Shown here one piece after another: positions 51,236 to 59,550 of a DNA stretch of 64,000 bases. Position 1 is the stretch's first letter. The number at the start of each line of letters is the position of its first letter. The stretch covers positions 310,001-374,000 of the forward strand of contig NZ_JANJYH010000005.1 of the NCBI RefSeq assembly GCF_024609245.1, written 5' to 3'. The notes beneath the pieces are model-generated. The model was not told the origin of the DNA. It did not search any database and saw only the letters and a program-made list of their open reading frames with translations. This DNA is from Haloarchaeobius sp. FL176 (GTDB lineage: Archaea > Halobacteriota > Halobacteria > Halobacteriales > Natrialbaceae). The position numbers and the translations under genes are program-made.

Positions 51236-51284
51236 TTAACACGTCTATAATGAAGCGGCTGGCGGGCGTACCGTCCGACTCCAG

Positions 51285-51521
51285 ATGTTCCAATCGACGA
51301 CTCACCTCGCGACGGTCGGTAGCATCAGTGACGCGAGCGCGGCACTCGCTGGTATCCCCCTGCAGTCAGGCAGCCTGCTCGGACTCGCCATCGTCTTCTT
51401 CGCCCTCGCGCTCGCGGCCGCCGTGGTCGGAGCCCGCGGCATCGCGGGGATGAGTATGGAGATCGCGCGGATACTCGTGCTGGTGTTCCTCGTACTCGCC
51501 ATCCTCTCGTTGGTGGTGTGA
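51285..51521 (+). CDS. DUF1328-like small membrane protein
   Basis: A 78-residue protein with two hydrophobic helices, [20 protein letters not shown] and [16 protein letters not shown], separated by [12 protein letters not shown]. The core matches the DUF1328/YtjA family of small membrane proteins found in bacteria and haloarchaea. Function unknown. Confidence 0.85.
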   Translation: MFQSTTHLATVGSISDASAALAGIPLQSGSLLGLAIVFFALALAAAVVGARGIAGMSMEIARILVLVFLVLAILSLVV

Positions 51522-51527
51522 CAGCGC

Positions 51528-52484
51528 TCAGTCCTCCGCGACGGCCGGCTCCTCGAACGCGTAGGTGACGCCCGTCAGCTCCTCGGAGACCGCCCAGAGT
51601 CGCTGCGCGCTCTCTTCGTCGCGAGAACGGGCACTCGACTCCTGCACCTCGGGGTAGCCGCGCATGTCCATGAGCCCGCCCGGCCCGACGTACTCGCCAC
51701 CCTCGATGCTCGGGTGGGTCGCCGCGTACACCATCGGAAGCGCGCCAACGCTCGGGGACTGCCCGACGACGACGTTGGCGACGCGCATCATCACGAGCCG
51801 GAGCCAGGAGCCGCTCTCCTCGGGGCCGCGGTACTGGAGGTTCGTCGACGAGTAGCCGGGGTGAGAGCCGACGCTCGTCACGTCGTCGACGCCCGCCGCG
51901 TCGAGCTTGCGGTCGAGCTCGTACGCGAAGAGGAGGTTCGCGAGCTTGGACTGCCCGTAGGCGTCCCACTTGTCGTACTCGCGTTCGCTGTGGAGGTCGT
52001 CGAAGTCCATCTCGCCGTTCTCGTGGAGCCCACTGGACTGGCTGACGACGCGGGCCTCGCCGTCGCTCGCCCGGAGCGCGTCGAGCAGGTGGCCGGTCAG
52101 CGCGAAGTGCCCGAGGTGGTTCACGCCGAACTGCGTCTCGAAGCCGTCGGCGGTCTCCGAGCGCGGGATCGCCATCACGCCGGCGTTGTTGCAGAGGACG
52201 TCGACCGCGTCGTACTCGTCCTCGACGCCTGCAGCGAAGGCGGCGACGGAGTCGAGGTCCGCGAGGTCGCACTCGCGCACGTCGAGGTCGGCGTCGGCCA
52301 CGCTCTGGCGCACCTCGGCGGCGGCCGTCTCGCCCTTGTCGGTGCTCCGGCAGGCCATCACGACCGTCGCCCCGGCGCGGGCGAAGTGCTTCGTCCCCTC
52401 GAGGCCGAGGCCGCTGTTGGCCCCTGTCACGACAACCGTTCGTCCCGACTGGTCCGGCACGTCGTCCGCGGTCCACTTGCTCAT
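51528..52484 (-). CDS. Short-chain dehydrogenase/reductase
   Basis: A 318-residue SDR enzyme of the retinol-dehydrogenase/protochlorophyllide-reductase-like group. The nucleotide motif is [19 protein letters not shown], the structural motif is LCNNAGVM, and the catalytic motif is AYGQSKLAN (Tyr and Lys). The R in ACRST after the second strand favours NADP(H). The start at 52484 ([12 protein letters not shown]) is preferred to a GTG three codons upstream. Substrate not readable; homologues act on varied alcohols and ketones. Confidence 0.9.
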   Translation of the reverse strand: MSKWTADDVPDQSGRTVVVTGANSGLGLEGTKHFARAGATVVMACRSTDKGETAAAEVRQSVADADLDVRECDLADLDSVAAFAAGVEDEYDAVDVLCNNAGVMAIPRSETADGFETQFGVNHLGHFALTGHLLDALRASDGEARVVSQSSGLHENGEMDFDDLHSEREYDKWDAYGQSKLANLLFAYELDRKLDAAGVDDVTSVGSHPGYSSTNLQYRGPEESGSWLRLVMMRVANVVVGQSPSVGALPMVYAATHPSIEGGEYVGPGGLMDMRGYPEVQESSARSRDEESAQRLWAVSEELTGVTYAFEEPAVAED

Positions 52485-52589
52485 ACTGGACACTGGTTGG
52501 GGCGGCAGGCAGTCAAGGCTGTCGGCGAGGGACCCGCCTCCCCGAACTCAACCGAACGGGCTTTGTATCACCGGACTGGACGGCGGTGT

Positions 52590-53453
52590 ATGGATTCCGA
52601 GGTGGTTATCGCGCTCGTCGTCGGCGTCCTCCAGGGCATCTTCGAGTGGTTGCCCGTCTCCAGCGAGGGCAACGTCACCGTCGTGCTGACCGCGCTCGGG
52701 AGCGAGCCGGAGGCCGCGCTGCAGTACTCGCTGTTCCTCCACGTCGGCACCGCCCTCGCCGCCACGGTCTACTACCGCGACACGCTCGCCGAGGTCGGCT
52801 GGACGCTTCCGGAGTTACGGCCGGACGACCCCTTCCGTGACGACACGGCCACGCTCTCTTTCCTCGTGCTGGCGACCCTGGCGTCCGGCGTCGTCGGCAT
52901 CGCGGCCTACCTCGCCATCGAGGACCTCGTCTCCGAACTCACCGGGGGCGCGGCCGTCGCGCTCATCGGCGTGCTGCTCGTCGCGACCGGCGTGCTCCAG
53001 CGCACCGCCGGGACCGGCGACGCGGACCGCGAGGAGACATCAGCGCCCGCCGGTGGAGTCACGGACCACCGCGAGGCCCCGACCGCCGTCGACGCGGTGC
53101 TCGTGGGCGCACTCCAGGGACTGGCCATCCTCCCCGGCGTCTCCCGCTCGGGCACGACCGTCAGCGCGCTGTTGCTCCGTGGTTACGAGGGCGAGGCGTC
53201 GTTCCGGCTGTCGTTCCTGCTGAGCGTGCCCGCCGCGCTCGGCGCGGGCGTACTCGCCGTCCTCGACGGCGGCGGGCTCCCGACGTTGAACCCGGCCGCC
53301 GCCGGCCTCGCGCTCGCGACCGCCGCCGTCGTCGGCTACCTCACCATCGACGTCCTGATGCGCGTGGTCAAGCGGGTGGCCTTCTGGGGCGTCTGCGTCG
53401 GGCTCGGACTGCTCGCGATTCTCGGCGGTGCGCTGGCGATTCAGCTGGCGTAG
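52590..53453 (+). CDS. uppP: Undecaprenyl-diphosphatase-like protein UppP (BacA family)
   Basis: A 287-residue membrane phosphatase with about eight helices. Two family motifs are visible: GVLQGIFEWLPVSSEGN near the N-terminus and AILPGVSRSGTT mid-protein, providing the catalytic Glu, Ser and Arg residues. In archaea the enzyme probably recycles dolichyl or other polyprenyl diphosphates that carry N-glycans. A lipase-maturation-factor-like gene follows. Confidence 0.93.
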   Translation: MDSEVVIALVVGVLQGIFEWLPVSSEGNVTVVLTALGSEPEAALQYSLFLHVGTALAATVYYRDTLAEVGWTLPELRPDDPFRDDTATLSFLVLATLASGVVGIAAYLAIEDLVSELTGGAAVALIGVLLVATGVLQRTAGTGDADREETSAPAGGVTDHREAPTAVDAVLVGALQGLAILPGVSRSGTTVSALLLRGYEGEASFRLSFLLSVPAALGAGVLAVLDGGGLPTLNPAAAGLALATAAVVGYLTIDVLMRVVKRVAFWGVCVGLGLLAILGGALAIQLA

Positions 53454-53491
53454 GGCCTTAGTCCCTCCCGCGAGTCACCGTCGACAAGACG

Positions 53492-54961
53492 ATGCTCCCC
53501 TCGGGAGCCGACTACTGGCTCGTCCGGTTCGTCTTCCAGCGCGGGCTGGCGGTCATCTACCTCTGTGCGTTCCTCGTCGCGGCCCGGCAGTTCCACCCGC
53601 TCGTCGGCGAGGACGGCCTCCTCCCGCTCTCGGAGTACGCAGAGAACGCGTCGTTCCGCGAACGGCCGAGCCTGTTCTACGTCTATCCCGACGACCGGGT
53701 CGTCGGCCTCACGGCATGGGCCGGCGTCGCGCTCTCGCTCGTCGCGCTGTTCGCGGGGCCGTACTGGCTCCCCGCGCCGTACGCGCTCCCGGCGTCGATG
53801 CTGCTGTGGCTGGCGCTGTGGGCGCTGTACCAGTCGTTCGTCAACGCCGGACGGGTCTTCTACGGCTACGGCTGGGAGTCGATGCTGCTGGAGACGGGCT
53901 TCCTGGCCGTCTTCCTCGGAGCCGGGGGGAGCAACCCGCCCGTCGTCGTGATCTGGCTGCTGAAGTGGTTGCTCTTCCGCAACATGTTCGGCGCCGGTCT
54001 CATCAAGATCCGCGGCGACGACTGCTGGCGTGACCTGACCTGCATGGACCACCACTACGAGACGCAGCCGATGCCCAACCCCGTGAGCTGGTTCGCCCAC
54101 CACCTCCCGGAGCGGTTCCACCGCGTCGAGGTGCTCGGGAACCACGTCGTCGAGCTCGCGGTGCCGTTCCTGTACTTCGCGCCGCAGCCCTACGCCACCG
54201 CCGCGGGCGTCGCGACTATCGGCTTCCAGGCCTGGCTCGTGTTCACCGGGAACTTCTCGTGGCTGAACGCGCTGACCGTCGTCCAGGCCGTCGCGACGTT
54301 CAGCGACGGCGTGCTCACCGCGGTCGCCCCGGTCGCCGCACCCGCTGCCGTGTCGCCGCCGCTGGCCCTGACCGTCCTGGCAGTCCTCGTCGCCGTCCTC
54401 GTCGTCGCCATGAGCGTCCGCCCCGTGGTGAACATGCTCTCGCCGACGCAGGTGATGAACACCTCGTTCGACCCGCTCAACCTCGTCAACACCTACGGCG
54501 CGTTCGGCTCCATCACCCGGGACCGCTACCAGCTGGTCATCGAGGGGACCGACGCCGAGAACCCCGCGGAGGACGACTGGACAGCGTACGACTGTAAGGG
54601 CCAGCCAGTCCGGACGGACGAGCGCCCGTCGCAGTGGGCACCCTACCACCTCCGGCTGGACTGGCAGCTCTGGTTCGCCGCGATGCGCCCCCGGCCCGGC
54701 CGTCGCCAACGCTGGCTCCTCGAACTCCTCGAAGCGCTGCTGGACGGCGACGAGGGCGCGCGCTCGCTCATGGGGTCGGACCCGTTCCCCGACGGCCCCG
54801 AACGGGTGCGGGTGCTGCGCTACCGCTACCGGTTCACCACACCCGAAGAGCGCGCCGAGACCGGGGACTGGTGGGAGCGCGAGCGCGTCGGGACGTACGT
54901 CGCCCCCGTGTCGCTCGCAGACCTCCAGGGAGGCCTCGGTCGTCGGACGGTCGTTCGGTGA
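53492..54961 (+). CDS. Lipase maturation factor family (LMF1-like) membrane protein
   Basis: A 489-residue polytopic protein. The N-terminal part has about five helices and RQFHPLVGEDGLLP; the middle has the diagnostic LLKWLLFRNMFGAGLIKIRG, then DDCWRDLTCMDHHYETQPMP and NPVSWFAHHLPE; the C-terminal third has NTYGAFGSITRDRYQLVIEG and YHLRLDWQLWFAA. Animal LMF1 is needed for lipase folding in the ER; prokaryotic members are uncharacterised. It follows uppP by 38 bases on the same strand. Confidence 0.9.
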   Translation: MLPSGADYWLVRFVFQRGLAVIYLCAFLVAARQFHPLVGEDGLLPLSEYAENASFRERPSLFYVYPDDRVVGLTAWAGVALSLVALFAGPYWLPAPYALPASMLLWLALWALYQSFVNAGRVFYGYGWESMLLETGFLAVFLGAGGSNPPVVVIWLLKWLLFRNMFGAGLIKIRGDDCWRDLTCMDHHYETQPMPNPVSWFAHHLPERFHRVEVLGNHVVELAVPFLYFAPQPYATAAGVATIGFQAWLVFTGNFSWLNALTVVQAVATFSDGVLTAVAPVAAPAAVSPPLALTVLAVLVAVLVVAMSVRPVVNMLSPTQVMNTSFDPLNLVNTYGAFGSITRDRYQLVIEGTDAENPAEDDWTAYDCKGQPVRTDERPSQWAPYHLRLDWQLWFAAMRPRPGRRQRWLLELLEALLDGDEGARSLMGSDPFPDGPERVRVLRYRYRFTTPEERAETGDWWERERVGTYVAPVSLADLQGGLGRRTVVR

Positions 54962-55029
54962 CGGCTCGGCTGCGAGACGCGCGTCGACGGCGGTACACTC
55001 ATCTGGCTTCGCGTCGAACGGCCCACCGT

Positions 55030-55248
55030 ATGGCGTTGATCGACTCGCTTCGGCGGTCCCTCGACCGCGCCCGGGACGTAGAGCGGTTCGTCCGGTTCGT
55101 CGTCGCCGGCGGGCTCGCGCTCGTGGCCGGGCTCTGGCTCGCGGCGCTGTCGGCGCTCTGGTCGCTCCCGTGGGCGGTCGGCGTCGTGCTCTCGTTCGGT
55201 GGCGTCGGTGGGCTCGCCGTCGGGATTCGAAGCGAACTCGTATACTGA
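55030..55248 (+). CDS. 72-residue two-helix membrane protein
   Basis: The protein starts MALIDSLRRSLDRARDVERF, followed by helices FVVAGGLALVAGLWLAALSA and LPWAVGVVLSFGGVGGLAVG, and ends IRSELVY. Basic N-terminus, acidic middle and two hydrophobic helices argue for a real small membrane protein. Function unknown. Confidence 0.65.
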   Translation: MALIDSLRRSLDRARDVERFVRFVVAGGLALVAGLWLAALSALWSLPWAVGVVLSFGGVGGLAVGIRSELVY

Positions 55249-55309
55249 GGGCAGCGCCGTCGCCGTGAGCGGGCCTACCGTTTTGCCGCTGGCTGCCCTC
55301 GTCCCGCGC

Positions 55310-55411
55310 ATGGGGGACCGCGCCTGCTACCGCTGTCCGGACTGCGACGCGCAGGTGACCATCGTCGACGAGGAGTGTCCCGAATGCGGCCGGTCGCTCG
55401 GCGTGGAATGA
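55310..55411 (+). CDS. Zinc-ribbon microprotein A
   Basis: A 33-residue protein: MGDRACYRCPDCDAQVTIVD, then EECPECGRSLGVE. Two Cys-x2-Cys knuckles (CPDC and CPEC) 14 residues apart form a complete zinc ribbon. It is almost identical to microprotein B at 57067, and the 25 bases upstream (CCGTTTTGCCGCTGGC) are duplicated as well. Confidence 0.72.
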   Translation: MGDRACYRCPDCDAQVTIVDEECPECGRSLGVE

Positions 55412-55450
55412 AGTCGGTTGGAGCGGTCACGAGTGCCGACGTAGTTACTG

Positions 55451-55492
55451 TACTTCGGAGTATCGTACTCTAAAGTATCGTACTCTGAAGTA
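55451..55492 (+). promoter_or_regulatory. Three tandem TACT-N4-AGTA palindromes (operator array)
   Basis: TACTTCGGAGTA (55451-55462), TACTCTAAAGTA (55466-55477) and TACTCTGAAGTA (55481-55492) are spaced exactly 15 bases apart by TCG linkers. The array ends 43 bases before the ATG of the ATPase gene and should bind a regulator cooperatively, on one face or with a fixed phase. Confidence 0.75.
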
Positions 55493-55535
55493 TGATTACC
55501 AGAAGTACTTTCTTGCGGGCGTCAGTAGGTGGGGT

Positions 55536-56936
55536 ATGCCAGCGTTCGTCAACCGGACGGAGGAACTCGCTCGCCTCCACGATCTCTACGACTCGGACGA
55601 CGCGGAACTCGCGGTGATATACGGACGCCGACGTCTCGGGAAGACCGCACTCGTTCGAGAATCGCTTCGGGCGTACGAAGACGCGGTCGTGTATCAGGCG
55701 AGGCAGAAGACGAGCGAGCTACAGCTCGAACAGTTCATCGAGACCGCAGCGGCGTCGTATCCAGGAGTCACACGGATCCGTGAAGACTGGGACGAGGTCC
55801 TCGGCTATCTCGCCGAACAGGATGCGATCGTCGTGCTCGACGAGTTCCCGTATCTCGTCGCACAGGACGAGAGTCTCCCCTCCGTGTTCCAGGCGATGTT
55901 CGACCACGAACTCGACGAGTCGGCTGCGACCTTCGTCCTCGTGGGGTCGTCGATCAGCATGATGGAAGAAGCGGCGTTGCTCGGGAACAGTCCCCTCTAC
56001 GGCCGCTCGTCGTTGAAACTGGACATCAGACAACTGCCGTTCGACGCCGCGATGGAGTTCTTCGGAGACGAGTACACTGCGGAGGAACAGGTGCTCACGT
56101 GGGGCGTCTTCGGTGGGGTCCCGTACTATCTGGAAGAGGTCTCACCGAACGCGACCCTCGCGGAGAACATTCTGCGGACAATCCTCTCCCGGCACGGCAC
56201 GCTTCACGACGAGCCCGACTACGTCCTCAGAATGGAGCTCACCGAGCCCACCCGGTACTTCTCGATCCTGGAAGCCATCGCGGGCGGGAACACCAGCCGG
56301 AACGAGATCGCCGGGAGAACCGGTATCGACTACAATCAACTGTCGAAGTACCTCGACCGGCTGTCCCGGTTGCGGCTCGTGGCCCGGCACGTCCCGATAA
56401 CGGAACGAAAGGAACGGAGCAAGCGCAGTCGGTACCGCATCCGTGACCCGTTCTTCCGCTTCTGGTTCCACTTCGTGTACGGGGCAGCTGAACGATACGA
56501 CGAGATAGGGGACGAGGCCTACGAAGCGCTGATCGAACCGGAGCTGGCCGACTTCGTGAGTCACTCGTTCGAGGAGCTCTGCTGTTCGGCACTTCGGCCG
56601 CTCTATCAGGAGCACACGATCACGAACACCGGACAGTGGTGGTACGGTGAGCACGAGATCGACATCGTCGGTCTCACAGCCGGCGAGACGTTGCTCGTCG
56701 GTGAGTGCAAGTTCCAGCAGTCGCCGCTCGGATACGACGCCCTTGCGAAGCTCGAGGAGCACGTCAATGAACTTCGCTGGTCGCCCCAGGACGGGGGCGA
56801 ACGGGTCGTAGAGTACGCACTCTTCTCACGGAGCGGCTTCAAACCGTCCGTCGAAGAGGCGGCCGCGGAACGGGACGACCTCCGGCTGTTCACCGTCGAG
56901 GATGTCGTGCGTGCGCTCTCGAAGGACGGACGATAG
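55536..56936 (+). CDS. Archaeal ATPase with C-terminal DUF234 nuclease-like domain
   Basis: A 466-residue STAND/AAA-type ATPase. Walker A is YGRRRLGKTALV (residues about 29-40) and Walker B is AIVVLDEFPYLVA; FVLVGSSISMM is the sensor region. A winged-helix segment (GNTSRNEIAGRTGIDYNQL) follows, then the DUF234 domain with RDPFFRFWFHFVY and a PD-(D/E)xK-like set: EHEIDIVGL and LLVGECKF. Such proteins are common, poorly understood and often linked to mobile or defence islands. The gene sits in a duplicated frame (see findings) and has a triple operator upstream. Confidence 0.88.
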   Translation: MPAFVNRTEELARLHDLYDSDDAELAVIYGRRRLGKTALVRESLRAYEDAVVYQARQKTSELQLEQFIETAAASYPGVTRIREDWDEVLGYLAEQDAIVVLDEFPYLVAQDESLPSVFQAMFDHELDESAATFVLVGSSISMMEEAALLGNSPLYGRSSLKLDIRQLPFDAAMEFFGDEYTAEEQVLTWGVFGGVPYYLEEVSPNATLAENILRTILSRHGTLHDEPDYVLRMELTEPTRYFSILEAIAGGNTSRNEIAGRTGIDYNQLSKYLDRLSRLRLVARHVPITERKERSKRSRYRIRDPFFRFWFHFVYGAAERYDEIGDEAYEALIEPELADFVSHSFEELCCSALRPLYQEHTITNTGQWWYGEHEIDIVGLTAGETLLVGECKFQQSPLGYDALAKLEEHVNELRWSPQDGGERVVEYALFSRSGFKPSVEEAAAERDDLRLFTVEDVVRALSKDGR

Positions 56937-57015
56937 CGGACAGGCAACGGACGTTCTGGCCCCCTTCGAGCGGCCACCCGTCTCCAGCCCGCTCGTCACC
57001 GGAACCTGACGACTG
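56937..57015 (+). pseudogene. 3' remnant of a TumE-like gene
   Basis: Directly after the ATPase stop, the sequence encodes RQRTFWPPSSGHP, matching the C-terminus and 3' flank of the gene at 57813 (RQRAFWPD, then stop and a similar flank). The match continues through CCGGAACCTGACGACTG (here ending at 57015, there at 58299). The rest of the gene is missing. Confidence 0.65.
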
Positions 57016-57066
57016 GTCATAGTTTCCCGGTGTACCGCTTTGCCGCTGGCACCTGCCGTTCCGCGC

Positions 57067-57174
57067 ATGGGAGACCGCGCCTGCTACCGCTACCGCTGTC
57101 CGGACTGCGACGCGCAGGTGACCATCGTCGACGAAGAGTGCCCCGACTGTGGGCGCTCGCTCGACGTCGAATGA
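57067..57174 (+). CDS. Zinc-ribbon microprotein B
   Basis: A 35-residue near-copy of microprotein A: MGDRACYRYRCPDCDAQVTI, then VDEECPDCGRSLDVE. It has an extra Tyr-Arg (an internal TACCGC duplication) and two substitutions. The Cys-x2-Cys pairs are kept, so it is under selection or recently duplicated. It is followed after 66 bases by the DUF7342-like gene. Confidence 0.72.
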   Translation: MGDRACYRYRCPDCDAQVTIVDEECPDCGRSLDVE

Positions 57175-57240
57175 GTGCCGAGGAATCTGAATAATCCGCT
57201 AGTGCAAGGGTTTATTCCGCTGCCAGCCGTAGAAGTGGAT

Positions 57241-57816
57241 ATGAGGGAACCGAACGACGAACTGAAACCGGGCCCCGACGCGCGTTCGGAACCACCGGAC
57301 TTCGAGGCGTTGACGCCGCCCGAAGAGCTCGTTCGTGGTGACCGCACCAGAGACGACTTCCTCGATGCGGTGCTGGCGTTGGACACGCCGACGAGGGTCA
57401 GCGAGGTCGCCGAACTCGCGGGCCACGGCGTGGACGCAGCGCGGGAGTATCTGGAGTGGTTCGAGCAGCTCGGCATCGTCGTCCGGGTCACCGAGTCACC
57501 GGCGACGTACGAGCGGAACCAGGACTACCTGAACTGGCGGCGCGTCCAGCGGCTCCAGCGGGAGTACACCACGGAGGAACTGCTGGAGTACCTGACTTCG
57601 GCGTCCGAACGCGACGAGGAGTATACGGAACTGTTCGGCGTCGACGCTCCGGACGAAGTGTCCATCTCGGTACACGCTTCGGAGACCGACCAGTCGGTCG
57701 AGGCAGTGTGGCGAGAGCTATCCGAGTGGCAGACCACACGCCGTCGAATCGAACTGCTCGAACGGGCGTTAGCGAACGGCTCCAGCGACTCGGCCGAGGG
57801 AAGAACGGCCGTATGA
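57241..57816 (+). CDS. Winged-helix DUF7342-like protein (possible antitoxin/regulator)
   Basis: A 191-residue protein. The segment RTRDDFLDAVLALDTPTRVS, then EVAELAGHGVDAAREYLEWFEQ is a MarR/ArsR-like winged helix, and YERNQDYLNWRRVQRLQREY is the following helix. I recall this haloarchaeal family as DUF7342. Its stop overlaps the next gene's start by four bases (ATGA), so the two proteins are made together. A TATA-like GGGTTTATTCC lies at 57208-57218, about 26 bases before the ATG. Confidence 0.8.
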   Translation: MREPNDELKPGPDARSEPPDFEALTPPEELVRGDRTRDDFLDAVLALDTPTRVSEVAELAGHGVDAAREYLEWFEQLGIVVRVTESPATYERNQDYLNWRRVQRLQREYTTEELLEYLTSASERDEEYTELFGVDAPDEVSISVHASETDQSVEAVWRELSEWQTTRRRIELLERALANGSSDSAEGRTAV

Positions 57817-58262
57817 GCGGTCACGGCGACGGGGGCACCAGCTCGGACTCCGAGAGCGGCGCACCGGTCGATTTCGACCGCCTCGACGTGATCGCGGAAC
57901 GGTTGACGGGGGATGCTCGGTTCTCCCGGGTCGACCGACAGTCCGGGTTCGCACCGGACCGAGTCGTCGCAGTCTACGAGGACGGGTTCTACCCCGAGCC
58001 GGTCCACGAGGGTCGACTCGAAGTCGTGTGGTTCGAGAACGGCGATTTCTCGCTCCACTACCACGAGGACCACGACGAAGGGACGTTCGACCATCGGTGG
58101 GACCGACACCCGTCCGACCACAACGCCCGGGACCACGTCCATCCCGGTCCCGACGCGCCGACGCCAGGCAACGACGTGGCACATCCGGTCGACTGGCGTG
58201 ATGTACTGTCGATGGTACTCGCCGAAATCGAAGACCGACAACGTGCGTTCTGGCCCGACTGA
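57813..58262 (+). CDS. TumE/DUF6516-like protein (possible toxin)
   Basis: A 149-residue protein with the segment LEVVWFENGDFSLHYHEDH and the conserved-looking FDHRWDRHPSDHNARDHVHP, a histidine- and aspartate-rich core as in TumE-type toxins of type II toxin-antitoxin systems. Its C-terminus RQRAFWPD is also found as a remnant at 56940. Coupled to the upstream winged-helix gene, it makes a plausible toxin-antitoxin pair; activity is not shown. Confidence 0.68.
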   Translation: MSGHGDGGTSSDSESGAPVDFDRLDVIAERLTGDARFSRVDRQSGFAPDRVVAVYEDGFYPEPVHEGRLEVVWFENGDFSLHYHEDHDEGTFDHRWDRHPSDHNARDHVHPGPDAPTPGNDVAHPVDWRDVLSMVLAEIEDRQRAFWPD

Positions 58263-58325
58263 AACGGCCACCCGCCTCGTCGCCGGAACCTGACGACTGC
58301 TCTCGATTTCGCGCTTACAAGAAGA

Positions 58326-58332
58326 TATATTA
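58326..58332 (+). promoter_or_regulatory. TATA box of the glmU-like gene
   Basis: AAGATATATTACTCTC; the core is about 28 bases upstream of the ATG at 58357, consistent with a leaderless mRNA for the glmU-glmS operon. Confidence 0.6.
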
Positions 58333-58356
58333 CTCTCGCAAGGGGTCTTTTCGCCA

Positions 58357-59550
58357 ATGAGTATTACTGCGGCCGTGGTCCTCGCCGCAGGGGAGGGTGA
58401 ACGGTTGCGGCCGTTGACACGGAACCGGCCGAAGCCCATGCTCCCCGCCGCGAACCGCCCCATCATCGAGTACGTGTTCGACGCGCTCGTCGACGCCGGC
58501 ATCGAGGAACTGCACGTCGTCGTCGGCTACAAGCGCGACCGGGTGCAGGGCCACGTCGGCTCGACGTACCGTGGCGTTCCCGTCACCTACCACACACAGG
58601 AGAAACAGCTCGGTAGCGCCCACGCCGCCCTCCAGGCGCGTGACGCGCTCGACGACGACTTCCTCGTCGTCAACGGCGACCAGATCGCCCAGGGCGACCT
58701 CGTGGCCGACGTGATGGCTACCCACGATGCAGAGAGCGCCGTGACCCTCGCCGTCATCGAGAGCGACGACGCCTCCATGTACGGTGCCGTCGAGACGGAC
58801 GGCGACCGCGTCACCCGCATCGTCGAACGGCCGGGAGGCGACGAGTACCGCCTTCTCAACGCCGGCGTCTACGCCTGCGACGCGTCGCTGTTCTCGGCCG
58901 TCGAGGACGCTATCGGTGACGGGGAGTCGCTGACGATGCCCAACGCGATCAGCTCGCTCGTCGAGTCCGGCTTCGAGGTTCGCGCCGCGCGGACCTCGGG
59001 CCTGTGGACCGACGCGACCTACCCGTGGGACCTGCTCGCGGTCGGCCAGCAGCTCCTCGACCGCGGCGACATCGACGGGACGGAGGTCCGCGAGGGCGTG
59101 TGGTGTGCCGACCGCGTCCGCATTCACGAGGATGCGGTGTTGCGGCCGCCCGTCGTCGTCAGCAGCGACTCCGAGATCGGCGCGAACGCCGTCGTCGGCC
59201 CCCACGTCGCACTCGGACAAAACGTCACCGTGGGCTCGAACGCGACCGTCGAACGCTCCGTGCTCGACGCCGACACCCGCGTCGGCGCGGGCTCGACGCT
59301 CGTCGACTGCGTCACGGGACAGGGCGTCTCGCTCGGCCCCGGCTGTGTCGCACCGGGCGGCCCGGCCGACGTCGCCGTCGGCACGACCGTCCACGAGGAT
59401 CGCCGTCTCGGCGCGCTGGTCGCCGACCGCGCGACGGCCCGGGGCGGGGTGACCTTCGTCCCCGGCACGCTCGTCGGACCGAACGCCGAACTGGATGCCG
59501 GGACGACGGTCTCCGGCGTTATCGCGGAGAACGGGCGGGTGATGCGCTAA
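58357..59550 (+). CDS. glmU: GlmU-like bifunctional sugar-1-phosphate nucleotidyltransferase/acetyltransferase
   Basis: A 397-residue protein. The N-terminal domain has the nucleotidyltransferase signature LAAGEGERLRPLTRNRPKPM, VNGDQI with the metal Asp, and NAGVYACD. From about residue 250 the sequence has left-handed beta-helix hexapeptides (VVVSSDSEIGANAVVGPHVA). It should make UDP-GlcNAc from glucosamine- or N-acetylglucosamine-1-phosphate, feeding surface glycans. Its stop overlaps the glmS start by one base (TAATG). Confidence 0.85.
   Translation: MSITAAVVLAAGEGERLRPLTRNRPKPMLPAANRPIIEYVFDALVDAGIEELHVVVGYKRDRVQGHVGSTYRGVPVTYHTQEKQLGSAHAALQARDALDDDFLVVNGDQIAQGDLVADVMATHDAESAVTLAVIESDDASMYGAVETDGDRVTRIVERPGGDEYRLLNAGVYACDASLFSAVEDAIGDGESLTMPNAISSLVESGFEVRAARTSGLWTDATYPWDLLAVGQQLLDRGDIDGTEVREGVWCADRVRIHEDAVLRPPVVVSSDSEIGANAVVGPHVALGQNVTVGSNATVERSVLDADTRVGAGSTLVDCVTGQGVSLGPGCVAPGGPADVAVGTTVHEDRRLGALVADRATARGGVTFVPGTLVGPNAELDAGTTVSGVIAENGRVMR

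Larger units (their letters stand above)
50713..51284. other. Low-density stretch with a micro-ORF and a gene remnant
   Basis: These 572 bases are A/T-richer on the left (50740-50960), with a possible 36-residue membrane peptide at 50843-50953. The right part holds the startless minus-strand remnant at 51044-51235. Other ORFs here look like chance. Confidence 0.4.

Noticed and set aside
55439-55515. CRISPR-like repeats
   Set aside because: The repeats are 12-base palindromes with 3-base linkers, only three copies; no spacers of CRISPR length and no cas genes.
55536-56936. Transposase or integrase in the 55-58 kb island
   Set aside because: No DDE, HUH or tyrosine-recombinase motif; the protein is an ATPase with a DUF234 nuclease-like end, and no terminal inverted repeats were seen.
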